In this document: positions 7,555-14,052 of the stretch, piece after piece
How the letters are laid out: each line of letters opens with the position of its first letter
Position numbering within the stretch: the stretch's first letter is position 1
Source of the DNA: Desulfobulbaceae bacterium
GTDB taxonomy: Bacteria > Desulfobacterota > Desulfobulbia > Desulfobulbales > Desulfocapsaceae
Reading direction: 5' to 3'
Assembly: GCA_027067035.1 (NCBI GenBank)
Contig: JAMOMO010000125.1
Coordinates: forward strand, 1-14,052
Length of the DNA stretch: 14,052 nt
Position numbers and translations under genes: made by a program
Notes under the pieces: generated by a model
Database searches by the model: none
Told to the model about the DNA's origin: nothing
What the model saw: the letters and a program-made list of their open reading frames with translations, nothing else

Positions 7555-7592
7555 CAGAAAAAACGTTAGCATTTTCACCAATGGGAGGGAAA

Positions 7593-8879
7593 ATGATTCG
7601 ACTCAAAACAGTACTGGTGGCAGGCGCCTTCGCTCTGTTGACAACGGCAGGAATTGCCGGAGCAGCAGACACATGCGTTGACTGTCACACAAAAGTAACA
7701 CCGGGTATGGTTAAAGACTGGAAGGTTTCAAAGCATTCAGAGAATGACGTCAGCTGTGCAACCTGTCACGGAGACAAACATTCCACAGCAGAAGATTCCA
7801 TGAATGCCATACTCCCCGATGAGGCTGTATGTGCCGGTTGTCATCAGAAACAGTATGACTCTTTTGCCATGGGCAAGCATAACTTTGGCTGGACCACCTT
7901 AAATGCCATTCCGGCAACCCACATGGCCCCCGATGAGCTCATCGAAGGCGGCCGCGGCTGCGGTGGATGTCATAATATGGGCATCAAGACCGAAGAACAG
8001 AAAAAGGATCAGCTGGCAAAAGGCTATCGCTACCAGGTGAACTCCTGCGACGAGTGCCATACACGCCACTCCTTCTCCAAGAAAGAGGCAAACAATCCCC
8101 GTGCCTGCCAGCAGTGTCACATGGGATATGACCACCCTCAATGGGAGATGTGGTCCAGCTCCAAACATGGAATGCGTTACTTTGCCAAACAGGCAGGTGA
8201 TCTTCCCGAGAGTGCTGCCGCACCCACATGCCAGACCTGTCATCTTCCTGACGGGACCCATGAGAACCACACTGCATGGGGATTTCTTGGTGTACGTCTG
8301 CCACTTCCAGATGACAAACAGGAAGCAGCCGATCGTGTGACCATCCTCAAGGCACTTGGTGTACTTGATCCCGAAACCGGAGAGGCCACCCCTATTCTGG
8401 ATGCAGTAAAGGCCGTTGACATGGCCCGCCTTGATCAGGCTTCCTGGGAAAAAGAACGGAACAAAATGATCAAGACCTGTACCGAGTGTCACTCTGAGAA
8501 ATATGCCAGAAACCAGCTTGAGATGGGAGACTCCATTCTCGGTAAGGCCGACCGTCTCATGGCAGAGGCCATTGAAACCGTTGCGGCTCTCTACAAAGAC
8601 GGCATCATCAAGAAACCGGAAGGATATCCTTTCAACTACCCGTTCCTCCTCTCCTTCATGCACACCAACGGTGCTGCCTGGAATGAGGATCTTGACAGCC
8701 TTTCCCATATTGACCAGGTTCTCCTGCGTATGTACATGAAACACCGCATGCGGGCCTACCAGGCTTTCTTCCATGTGAATCCTGATTATGCCTACTGGTA
8801 TGGCTGGAACATGATGACTGAGGACCTTGGAGAAATCAAGGAACTCTCCAGAATCCTGAGGGCAACCCACAACAAATAA
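7593..8879 (+). CDS. Octaheme cytochrome c, hydroxylamine oxidoreductase-like family
   Basis: A secreted multiheme cytochrome with a Sec signal peptide (MIRLKTVLV..., cleavage near AGA-AD at residue 24) and eight CxxCH heme sites at residues 28, 55, 80, 123, 152, 172, 213 and 296. The spacing, the opening CVDCHTKVTPGMVKDWKVSKH, the GCGGCHNMG fourth heme and the C-terminal FHVNPDYAYWYGW region fit the HAO-like octaheme family. Members in non-nitrifiers are thought to reduce nitrite or hydroxylamine, or to detoxify NO, in the periplasm. At 428 residues it is shorter than the roughly 570-residue Nitrosomonas HAO precursor. Start 7593 is chosen because GGGAGG lies 4 bases before it and the signal peptide follows directly; the reading frame is open back to 7491 without support. 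It appears to be a single-gene unit with its own promoter and terminator; no partner quinol dehydrogenase is adjacent. Whether the HAO cross-linking Tyr is present needs an alignment. Confidence 0.88.
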   Translation: MIRLKTVLVAGAFALLTTAGIAGAADTCVDCHTKVTPGMVKDWKVSKHSENDVSCATCHGDKHSTAEDSMNAILPDEAVCAGCHQKQYDSFAMGKHNFGWTTLNAIPATHMAPDELIEGGRGCGGCHNMGIKTEEQKKDQLAKGYRYQVNSCDECHTRHSFSKKEANNPRACQQCHMGYDHPQWEMWSSSKHGMRYFAKQAGDLPESAAAPTCQTCHLPDGTHENHTAWGFLGVRLPLPDDKQEAADRVTILKALGVLDPETGEATPILDAVKAVDMARLDQASWEKERNKMIKTCTECHSEKYARNQLEMGDSILGKADRLMAEAIETVAALYKDGIIKKPEGYPFNYPFLLSFMHTNGAAWNEDLDSLSHIDQVLLRMYMKHRMRAYQAFFHVNPDYAYWYGWNMMTEDLGEIKELSRILRATHNK

Positions 8880-8910
8880 CAGGCTTTTTTGTAAAACTGC
8901 CGGTTGTCAC

Positions 8911-8960
8911 AGGGGCCTGCACGCTCTGCTTTTCAGCAGGGTATGCAGGCCTCTTTTTTT
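8911..8960 (+). terminator. Intrinsic terminator after the octaheme cytochrome gene
   Basis: A long two-part hairpin. The outer stem AGGGGCCTGCA (8911-8921) pairs with TGCAGGCCTCT (8944-8954) with one G-T pair, a small internal loop follows, then an inner stem CTCTGCT/AGCAGGG around a TTTC loop. Seven Ts (8954-8960) follow. It lies 32 bases after the cytochrome stop and isolates that gene from the GIY-YIG gene downstream. Confidence 0.92.
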
Positions 8961-8996
8961 ATCCCTCTCCCCTAGAATCATCATCAATGCGTGCTC

Positions 8997-9296
8997 ATGT
9001 CAGATACACAAATTCCCTGGATCGTCTATATGCTCAGGTGCAGCGACCAGACTCTTTATACCGGTATCACAACCGATATCCACAAGCGGCTTGAGGAGCA
9101 CAACCATTCCTCCAGAGGGGCAAAATATACCCGTCCCAGAAGACCTGTCTCCCTTGTTTACCAGGAGATACAGCCAAACAGATCACTTGCCTCAGCCAGG
9201 GAGTATGCAATAAAACAGCTCAGAAGACGGCAAAAGGAAGAACTGATAGCCGGGTTCAATGAAAGAGCATTTAAGGATTGGAAAATTTCAGGTTAA
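8997..9296 (+). CDS. Small GIY-YIG domain protein (UPF0213/YhbQ-like)
   Basis: A 99-residue protein made almost wholly of one GIY-YIG nuclease-like domain. The two halves of the name motif appear as WIVYMLRCSDQTLYTGIT, followed by the domain Arg in DIHKRLEEHN and the family stretch GAKYTRPRRPVSLVY. A candidate catalytic Glu lies in SAREYAIKQLRR. Single-domain proteins of this type are common in bacteria; some have been linked to DNA nuclease activity, but the cellular role is not settled. ATG 8997 is preferred over GTG 8991; neither has a clear Shine-Dalgarno sequence. It starts 36 bases after the terminator of the cytochrome gene and is separated from the regulator gene by 69 bases, so it could be transcribed alone or with it. 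Confidence 0.9.
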   Translation: MSDTQIPWIVYMLRCSDQTLYTGITTDIHKRLEEHNHSSRGAKYTRPRRPVSLVYQEIQPNRSLASAREYAIKQLRRRQKEELIAGFNERAFKDWKISG

Positions 9297-9365
9297 TGCG
9301 GTAAGTTAAATATATTCCTTTTCAGTAACAGAAGCTCTAATCCCAGCCCATTTAAACAGAGACAG

Positions 9366-10742
9366 ATGACCTCAATCCTAGTTGTTGACGACGAACGCAG
9401 CATGCGTGACTTCCTCAAAATCCTCCTTGTCAAAGAAGGATACCAGGTGGAAGTCGCATCTGGTGGCAACCAGGCTCTGGCCATCCTCAAACAGGACACT
9501 TTCGATCTTGTAATCACCGATATCCGTATGGAAAAGATGGATGGCCTCGAGCTTTTGGGTTCCATCAAAGATCTCCACCCCTCTCTTCCGGTTGTCCTGA
9601 TCACTGCATTTGCCTCTCCCGACGATGCCGTCTTTGCCATGAAGAACGGTGCCTTTGATTATATCAGCAAGCCATTTAATGTTGATGAGATCAAATCTGT
9701 CATCAATTCCGCCACCTCCAAAGAGAACCAGAGCGCCGAGGCCAAATCAATTTCAGCCGCATTCCCGGAAATCATTGGCGAAAGCCGTGAGATGATCAAG
9801 ATTTTTGAAATGATCCAGCGGATTGCAATCACCCCTGCAAATGTGCTTATCTATGGGGAATCGGGAACTGGAAAAGAACTGGTCGCCCAGGCCATCCACC
9901 GTCATTCCCATGTGAGCAGCCAGGTTTTCATTCCCATCACCTGCAGTGCCATCCCGGAAGAGTTGATGGAGAGCGAACTCTTTGGCCACGTCAAGGGATC
10001 CTTCACCGGGGCCATCAGTGACAAGACAGGACTCTTCCAGCTCGCTGACAACGGCACCGCCTTTCTCGATGAAATCGGAGAACTCACCCCCATCATCCAG
10101 ACCAAATTACTCCGCGTTCTTCAGGAGCGCGAAGTAAAACCGGTGGGTGGTATTCAGGTTGAAAAAGTAAACGTCAGAATTATTGCCGCAACAAACCGGA
10201 TTCTGGAAGAGGAAATCATGGCCGGTCGCTTCAGGGAGGATCTCTTTTACCGCCTGGCCGTTGTTCCTCTGCGAGTCCCCCCATTGCGGGAACGCAAGGG
10301 GGATGTTCCGCTTCTGGTGGACTTCTTCCTCAAAAAATACTCAAAACTTTTTGGCAAAGAGGTGCAGGAGATGTCTTCCTATGCCATGGAGGTTTTGATG
10401 AACTATGATTTTCCGGGCAATGTCCGTGAACTTGAAAACATCATTGAGCGCGGTGTTGCCCTTGAATCCTCCAACATTATTCTCCCTGAAAGTCTGACCC
10501 TGTCCACCTTTCGTCACGCAAACAACGGTGAAGCACCTGCAGAGACATCCCCGTTCCAGGTTGTAGCCAACGAAGAGGAACTCTTCTCCCGTGGACTGGA
10601 GGAAGTCATGGCCGACACGGAGAAGAAACTGCTCAAAGCCGCCCTTGAAAAAACAGGGAACTCCAAAATGCGTGCGGCAGAGCTCCTCAAAATCAGTTTC
10701 AGATCACTCCGTTATAAAGTCAAAAAATATGACATAGGCTGA
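9366..10742 (+). CDS. pilR: Sigma-54-dependent response regulator, PilR/NtrC-like
   Basis: A three-domain enhancer-binding activator of sigma-54 RNA polymerase. The receiver domain (1-120) has the acidic pair DDE near residue 8, the phospho-acceptor Asp52 in ITDIRM, Thr80 and Lys102 in SKPF. The AAA+ domain (about 135-370) has Walker A GESGTGKE (164-171), the sigma-54 contact loop as GSFTGA (211-216; GAFTGA in most members), Walker B AFLDEIGE and the arginine fingers in RFREDLFYR. A Fis-type helix-turn-helix ends the protein (about 418-455). The kinase gene starts 13 bases after its stop, so the two are cotranscribed. Assignment to PilR rests mainly on the PilS-like partner; no pilin gene is visible here, so the target genes are unknown. 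Confidence 0.93.
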   Translation: MTSILVVDDERSMRDFLKILLVKEGYQVEVASGGNQALAILKQDTFDLVITDIRMEKMDGLELLGSIKDLHPSLPVVLITAFASPDDAVFAMKNGAFDYISKPFNVDEIKSVINSATSKENQSAEAKSISAAFPEIIGESREMIKIFEMIQRIAITPANVLIYGESGTGKELVAQAIHRHSHVSSQVFIPITCSAIPEELMESELFGHVKGSFTGAISDKTGLFQLADNGTAFLDEIGELTPIIQTKLLRVLQEREVKPVGGIQVEKVNVRIIAATNRILEEEIMAGRFREDLFYRLAVVPLRVPPLRERKGDVPLLVDFFLKKYSKLFGKEVQEMSSYAMEVLMNYDFPGNVRELENIIERGVALESSNIILPESLTLSTFRHANNGEAPAETSPFQVVANEEELFSRGLEEVMADTEKKLLKAALEKTGNSKMRAAELLKISFRSLRYKVKKYDIG

Positions 10743-10754
10743 AGGAGCATCTCA

Positions 10755-12476
10755 ATGTCAGGAGTAACCGCCACAAAAGACTCAACATCCCACCAGAGCA
10801 CGGTTCACAGATTAATGATCAACCAGCTTCTCTGGATGCTGTTTCTGCGCGTGGTCCTCTACACGGTACTCCTGGGGGTCAGCGCCTATCTTCAATCCGG
10901 CCAGTTCAATGTTGTTGTACTGCCCCCGCCACTTCTGTTCTTTTTTATTCTACTGGTCTATATCACCTCAATTGTTTCCAGCCTGATTCTCCTCAAAACA
11001 GAGATAAACCCCAGGAAGTTCGGTACAAATCAGATCCTTCTGGACACGGTATTCACCTCCCTGCTGCTCTACTACACCGGTGGCTCCCATTCCATATTCA
11101 CCCCGATCTATTTTTTCCCAATCATTGCAGGGGGCTTTATCCTGCCACGCCTTGGTGGTCTTATTGCGGCGGGGTCAGCCACCCTGCAATATGCACTGGT
11201 ACTGATACTTGAGTACTACCGGATTTTTCCGCATTTTCTGAATATACCCTTTTACGACTATGGGCAGGATGAGCTCGCGACCCTGAACCTCTTCGCCGTC
11301 TATGGGCTGACATTCTTTCTCGCCGCCATTCTCAGCAGCCTTTTTGCCGGACGGCTCCGCAAAACAGAAGACGCCCTGTCCGACTCCGTTCGTGACTTCG
11401 ACCGTCTGAGTCTCCTTTACAAACAGATATTCGACGACATCAGCACTGGTATTATCACCACTGATGACAAAAACCACATCACCTCCGTGAACAACGCCGC
11501 AACCCACATAACAGGCTACTCCCTTTCAGAACTCCTCAACAAAGAGTTCCATGAGATTTTTCCCAATGTGAGTTTCACCAACAAAGGGTCACGGCATTCC
11601 GCATCTCTGGTGCGAAGAGATGGTGACACCATCCAGATCGGCTATTCATACTCCATCCTGCAATACAAACAGCTTCACAATGGTGAACAGTACAGCCAGG
11701 AGATGGAAAAATGTCAAAACTGCAGGGTGATCACCATTCAGGATATCAGTGAGGTGGAACGGCTGGAAAAACAGATGCAACAGGCGGAAAAACTTGCCGC
11801 CATAGGAAGAATCAGTGCCGGTATTGCCCATGACTTCAGGAACCCGCTCACCGCAATATCAGGTTCAGCCCAGGTACTTGCAAATGAACTGAGTCAATTA
11901 CAGGTTCCACAGCAGCAGACAAACACAGAGCTGATAAACATTATTCTACGAGAGTCCAACAGACTCTCCAACACCGTTTCCGACTTTCTCAAATTTGCAC
12001 GCCCGGAACATGCCGAAAAAGACTGGTTCTCCCTGAAACGCTGTCTTGATGAGGTCATAGAGGTTGCCAAAGCAGCACCTTCCTGGCCCCAGGATCTTGA
12101 TCTTGAAATTCAGATCGATGAAATCGTGGATATCTGGGCAGATCAGTATCAGCTTTTCACCATCCTGAACCATCTCCTGCAAAATGCCCTGGCATTCACT
12201 CCTCTTGGGAATGAGAAAATACGGATACGGGCACAAGAGATAAAAGCTGCCGAGGGAGATGATATCCTGGAAATAACAGTTGAGGATAATGGACCGGGAA
12301 TCAGTCCAGGCAAAGAGGAAAAGATATTTGAGCCCTTTTACACAAGGCGAATTGACGGAACAGGCCTGGGCCTTGCCATCATCAAACAGATGATAGGGGA
12401 GCACCATGGAACAGTGGCAGTTGGAAAATCATCCCTTGGAGGTGCAAAATTCACCGTGGTATTCCCACTCCCCTGA
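10755..12476 (+). CDS. pilS: Membrane sensor histidine kinase, PilS-like
   Basis: The partner kinase of the preceding regulator. About six hydrophobic segments between residues 25 and 200 (around 25-46, 57-80, 93-108, 114-133, 135-154, 176-199) anchor it in the inner membrane, with no large periplasmic domain, as in PilS. A PAS domain follows (about 220-335), containing CQNC (C320, C323). The dimerisation domain has the phospho-acceptor His359 in AHDFRNPLTAISG. The ATPase domain has the N box HLLQNALAF (Asn477), DNGPGIS, the F box EPFYTRR and GTGLGLAI. The AAGGAG ribosome binding site lies between the two genes. The gene order regulator-kinase is the reverse of the common pilS-pilR order. The signal sensed is not evident. 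Confidence 0.92.
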   Translation: MSGVTATKDSTSHQSTVHRLMINQLLWMLFLRVVLYTVLLGVSAYLQSGQFNVVVLPPPLLFFFILLVYITSIVSSLILLKTEINPRKFGTNQILLDTVFTSLLLYYTGGSHSIFTPIYFFPIIAGGFILPRLGGLIAAGSATLQYALVLILEYYRIFPHFLNIPFYDYGQDELATLNLFAVYGLTFFLAAILSSLFAGRLRKTEDALSDSVRDFDRLSLLYKQIFDDISTGIITTDDKNHITSVNNAATHITGYSLSELLNKEFHEIFPNVSFTNKGSRHSASLVRRDGDTIQIGYSYSILQYKQLHNGEQYSQEMEKCQNCRVITIQDISEVERLEKQMQQAEKLAAIGRISAGIAHDFRNPLTAISGSAQVLANELSQLQVPQQQTNTELINIILRESNRLSNTVSDFLKFARPEHAEKDWFSLKRCLDEVIEVAKAAPSWPQDLDLEIQIDEIVDIWADQYQLFTILNHLLQNALAFTPLGNEKIRIRAQEIKAAEGDDILEITVEDNGPGISPGKEEKIFEPFYTRRIDGTGLGLAIIKQMIGEHHGTVAVGKSSLGGAKFTVVFPLP

Positions 12477-12533
12477 GCTGTGAAATTTTCAGAAGCCGCA
12501 TTGAGATTTTCCTGAATCCAGACGCATCCTGAT

Positions 12534-12595
12534 GCTGCACAATGCCTGCCGCCGGACAGTGCCTTGATAAAGCCGCGCGGCAGGGTGCGGGCAGC
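12534..12595. repeat. Interrupted GC-rich inverted repeat after the kinase gene
   Basis: The inner stem CCTGCCGC (12545-12552) pairs perfectly with GCGGCAGG (12577-12584), and an outer GCTGC/GCAGC pair (12534-12538 and 12591-12595) encloses it. TCTTTA follows on the plus strand, so a weak terminator for the kinase transcript is possible, but the loop is long (24 bases) and the T run is poor. It lies in the 196-base convergent gap between the kinase gene and murA, which holds no believable gene. Confidence 0.4.
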
Positions 12596-12608
12596 TCTTT
12601 ACAGAAAC

Positions 12609-12657
12609 ACAGAACTGTCAGTCTGATCAGTTATCTGTACGCTGATTCCGGTTCTGT
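12609..12657. repeat. Inverted repeat upstream of the murA stop, possible murA transcript terminator
   Basis: ACAGAAC (12609-12615) and GTTCTGT (12651-12657) are a perfect inverted pair, with a further TCAG/CTGA pairing inside. On the minus strand the hairpin is followed by GTTTCTGT, only moderately T-rich. It lies 16 bases beyond the murA stop, where a terminator would be expected, but the long interior makes this uncertain. Confidence 0.3.
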
Positions 12658-12672
12658 ATTGATCCAGAGGAC

Positions 12673-13944
12673 TTATTCATCTTCCTTCCAAACAGTTGCA
12701 CCGAGTCCGGTGAGCTTGGCCACCATATTCTCATATCCCCGTTCAAGATGGTAGATTCTGGAAATATCCGTCCTTCCTCTGGCTGCAAGCCCTGCAATCA
12801 CCAGGGAGGAGCTTGCCCGGAGATCCGTTGCCATTACCTGGGCACCGGTGAGACGACTGCCGCCAAGGCCTTTCACCATGGCCACCCTGCCGTCGATCTG
12901 GATATCAGCCCCCATGCGCTGCAGCTCCGGAACATGCATGAATCTGTTTTCAAAAATCGTTTCATGGATCACACTGAGTCCGTTACTGCAGGTCATTAAT
13001 GCCATGAACTGTGCCTGCAGATCTGTCGGATAGCCCGGATAGGGCATGGTGGTCACATCCACAGGTTTCAGAAGATGCTCCTGTCCTTCCGTTGTGATCC
13101 GAATCCAGGTATCCCCTGTTTCAACACCCACACCGGCAAGCCGAAGTTTTTCAAGAAGGGACGGAAGGTGACCGGGATCACAGTCTCTGATCATGGCATC
13201 ACCCCCTGCAGCCGCCACGGCAATTGCGTAGGTGCCCGCTTCTATGCGATCGGGAATAATAGTACTCTCTGCAGCCGTGAGACTTTCCACTCCGTGAATG
13301 GTTAGACGCTCACTGCCCCTGCCCTCAATCACTGCACCCATGGCAGTCAGCATATCCACCAGGTTGCCGATTTCCGGTTCGCGGGCCGCATTCTTAATAA
13401 CCGTTGTCCCTTCTGCAAGAGCTGCTGCCATGAGGAGGTTTTCCGTCCCGGTAACCGAAGGGATATCAAAGTAGACGGTCCCGCCCTGCAGGCGTCCATC
13501 AATTGTGGCATCAACATAGCCGTGTTCAAGGTCACAGCGAACCCCAAGGTGTTCAAAGCCCATGAGGTGAAAGTTGATTGGACGTGCACCTATTGCACAG
13601 CCTCCGGGCAGTGATACTTTAGCGCGACCGAGTCTTGCAAGCAGCGGTCCAAGCACAAGAACCGAGGCCCTCATGGTCTTTACAAGGTCATAGGAGGCCT
13701 CTGAACAGTTGAGCCCGGTACCATCAATCTTCAGTGTTGCCCCCTGCCGCTCCCAGCTGAGTCCAAGAGATTCCAGAAGCCTTAAGATGGTCCGGGTATC
13801 ACGCAGATCCGGAACATTATGCAGGACATGGACACCTGGCGCCAGAAGGCTTGCGGCAATAAGCGGCAGAGCCGCATTTTTGGCCCCACTTATACGGACG
13901 TCACCATGCAGTTTCCTGCCACCTTCAATAATGAGTTTTTCCAT
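12673..13944 (-). CDS. murA: UDP-N-acetylglucosamine 1-carboxyvinyltransferase
   Basis: MurA transfers enolpyruvate from phosphoenolpyruvate to UDP-N-acetylglucosamine, the first committed step of peptidoglycan synthesis, in the cytoplasm. The 423-residue length matches the family (about 419). Visible landmarks are ISGAKNAALP with the active-site Lys22 and Asn23, the RASVLVLGPLLARLG segment, the catalytic loop PGGCAIGARPINFHL with Cys116 (the fosfomycin target residue in sensitive enzymes), and YPGYPTDLQAQFMAL with the conserved Asp. The start at 13944 has an AGGG site inside the end of prmC and lies 2 bases after the prmC stop, so the two genes are surely cotranscribed. The order prmC-murA is common in this type of bacterium. 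Confidence 0.98.
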   Translation of the reverse strand: MEKLIIEGGRKLHGDVRISGAKNAALPLIAASLLAPGVHVLHNVPDLRDTRTILRLLESLGLSWERQGATLKIDGTGLNCSEASYDLVKTMRASVLVLGPLLARLGRAKVSLPGGCAIGARPINFHLMGFEHLGVRCDLEHGYVDATIDGRLQGGTVYFDIPSVTGTENLLMAAALAEGTTVIKNAAREPEIGNLVDMLTAMGAVIEGRGSERLTIHGVESLTAAESTIIPDRIEAGTYAIAVAAAGGDAMIRDCDPGHLPSLLEKLRLAGVGVETGDTWIRITTEGQEHLLKPVDVTTMPYPGYPTDLQAQFMALMTCSNGLSVIHETIFENRFMHVPELQRMGADIQIDGRVAMVKGLGGSRLTGAQVMATDLRASSSLVIAGLAARGRTDISRIYHLERGYENMVAKLTGLGATVWKEDE

Positions 13945-13946
13945 CG

Positions 13947-14052
13947 TTATTTTCCCTGTGCAGTATCAGAATTAATTTTCAACTTTCCATACAGGATACG
14001 GTCATGACCGCTGTAATCCCTGCTTATATCAAGATCACAATATTTGCTGCCT
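13947..14052 (-). CDS. prmC: C-terminal end of release factor glutamine methyltransferase
   Basis: The last 34 codons of a gene that enters from the right edge, with its stop TAA at 13947-13949. The segment reads as the typical PrmC (HemK) tail, with DISRDYSGHDRILYGK matching the family pattern of a final RDLAGHDRVxxG strand. PrmC methylates the GGQ glutamine of peptide release factors. Only the tail is visible, so the assignment rests on this motif and on the neighbouring murA, which follows prmC in many bacteria. It ends with a short polar tail before the stop. Confidence 0.8.
   Translation of the reverse strand, partial: GSKYCDLDISRDYSGHDRILYGKLKINSDTAQGK

Noticed and set aside
7491..7592. 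An in-frame upstream extension of the octaheme cytochrome starting at 7491
   Set aside because: It has no ribosome binding site, would start upstream of the predicted transcription start, and would bury the signal peptide; GGGAGG before 7593 fits better.
12542..12754. A 70-codon open frame in the gap before murA
   Set aside because: It runs antisense into murA, has no ribosome site and resembles no family I recognise.

Overview
The window looks like chromosomal DNA of a Gram-negative, anaerobic sulfate-reducer-type bacterium, most likely Desulfobacterota near Desulfobulbales. This is an inference from gene content: the methylerythritol phosphate (DXP) isoprenoid route, a long divergent class II aldolase, an octaheme HAO-like cytochrome c, a PilSR-like sigma-54 two-component pair, and the linkage prmC-murA. 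I could not run a search to confirm the lineage. Gene density is high, codon use looks uniform, and I see no insertion sequence, prophage, CRISPR array, rRNA or tRNA.

Layout from left to right. A tyrosine recombinase of the XerC/XerD type (minus strand, 3' end outside the window) diverges from a tight plus-strand isoprenoid operon, xseB-ispA-dxs. That operon ends at a terminator that also serves the convergent minus-strand pair, a class II aldolase followed by a UDP-glucuronate 4-epimerase-like enzyme. The two genes of that pair overlap by 8 bases. Upstream of the aldolase, also on the minus strand, is tatC. Its reading frame is broken at a run of nine A/T bases, so the protein is made in two frames unless slippage occurs or the run is a sequencing error.

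Divergent from tatC lies a single-gene transcription unit for an eight-heme periplasmic cytochrome of the hydroxylamine oxidoreductase-like family. Its upstream region carries a perfect FNR/HcpR-type palindrome centred exactly 41.5 bases before the predicted transcription start, then a -10 box, a leader hairpin, a strong ribosome binding site and a strong terminator after the gene. The unit therefore looks like a regulated nitrogen-oxide or nitrosative-stress module. After it come a small GIY-YIG domain protein and a response regulator/histidine kinase pair (PilR/PilS-like), in the order regulator then kinase.

The right end is convergent: murA and the C-terminal tail of prmC on the minus strand, 2 bases apart. 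The 196-base gap between the kinase and murA holds only imperfect inverted repeats.

Most of the window is housekeeping (chromosome dimer resolution, DNA repair, isoprenoids, sugar nucleotides, protein export, peptidoglycan). The parts most worth a second look are the tatC poly-T frameshift site and the FNR/HcpR-type promoter driving the HAO-like cytochrome.
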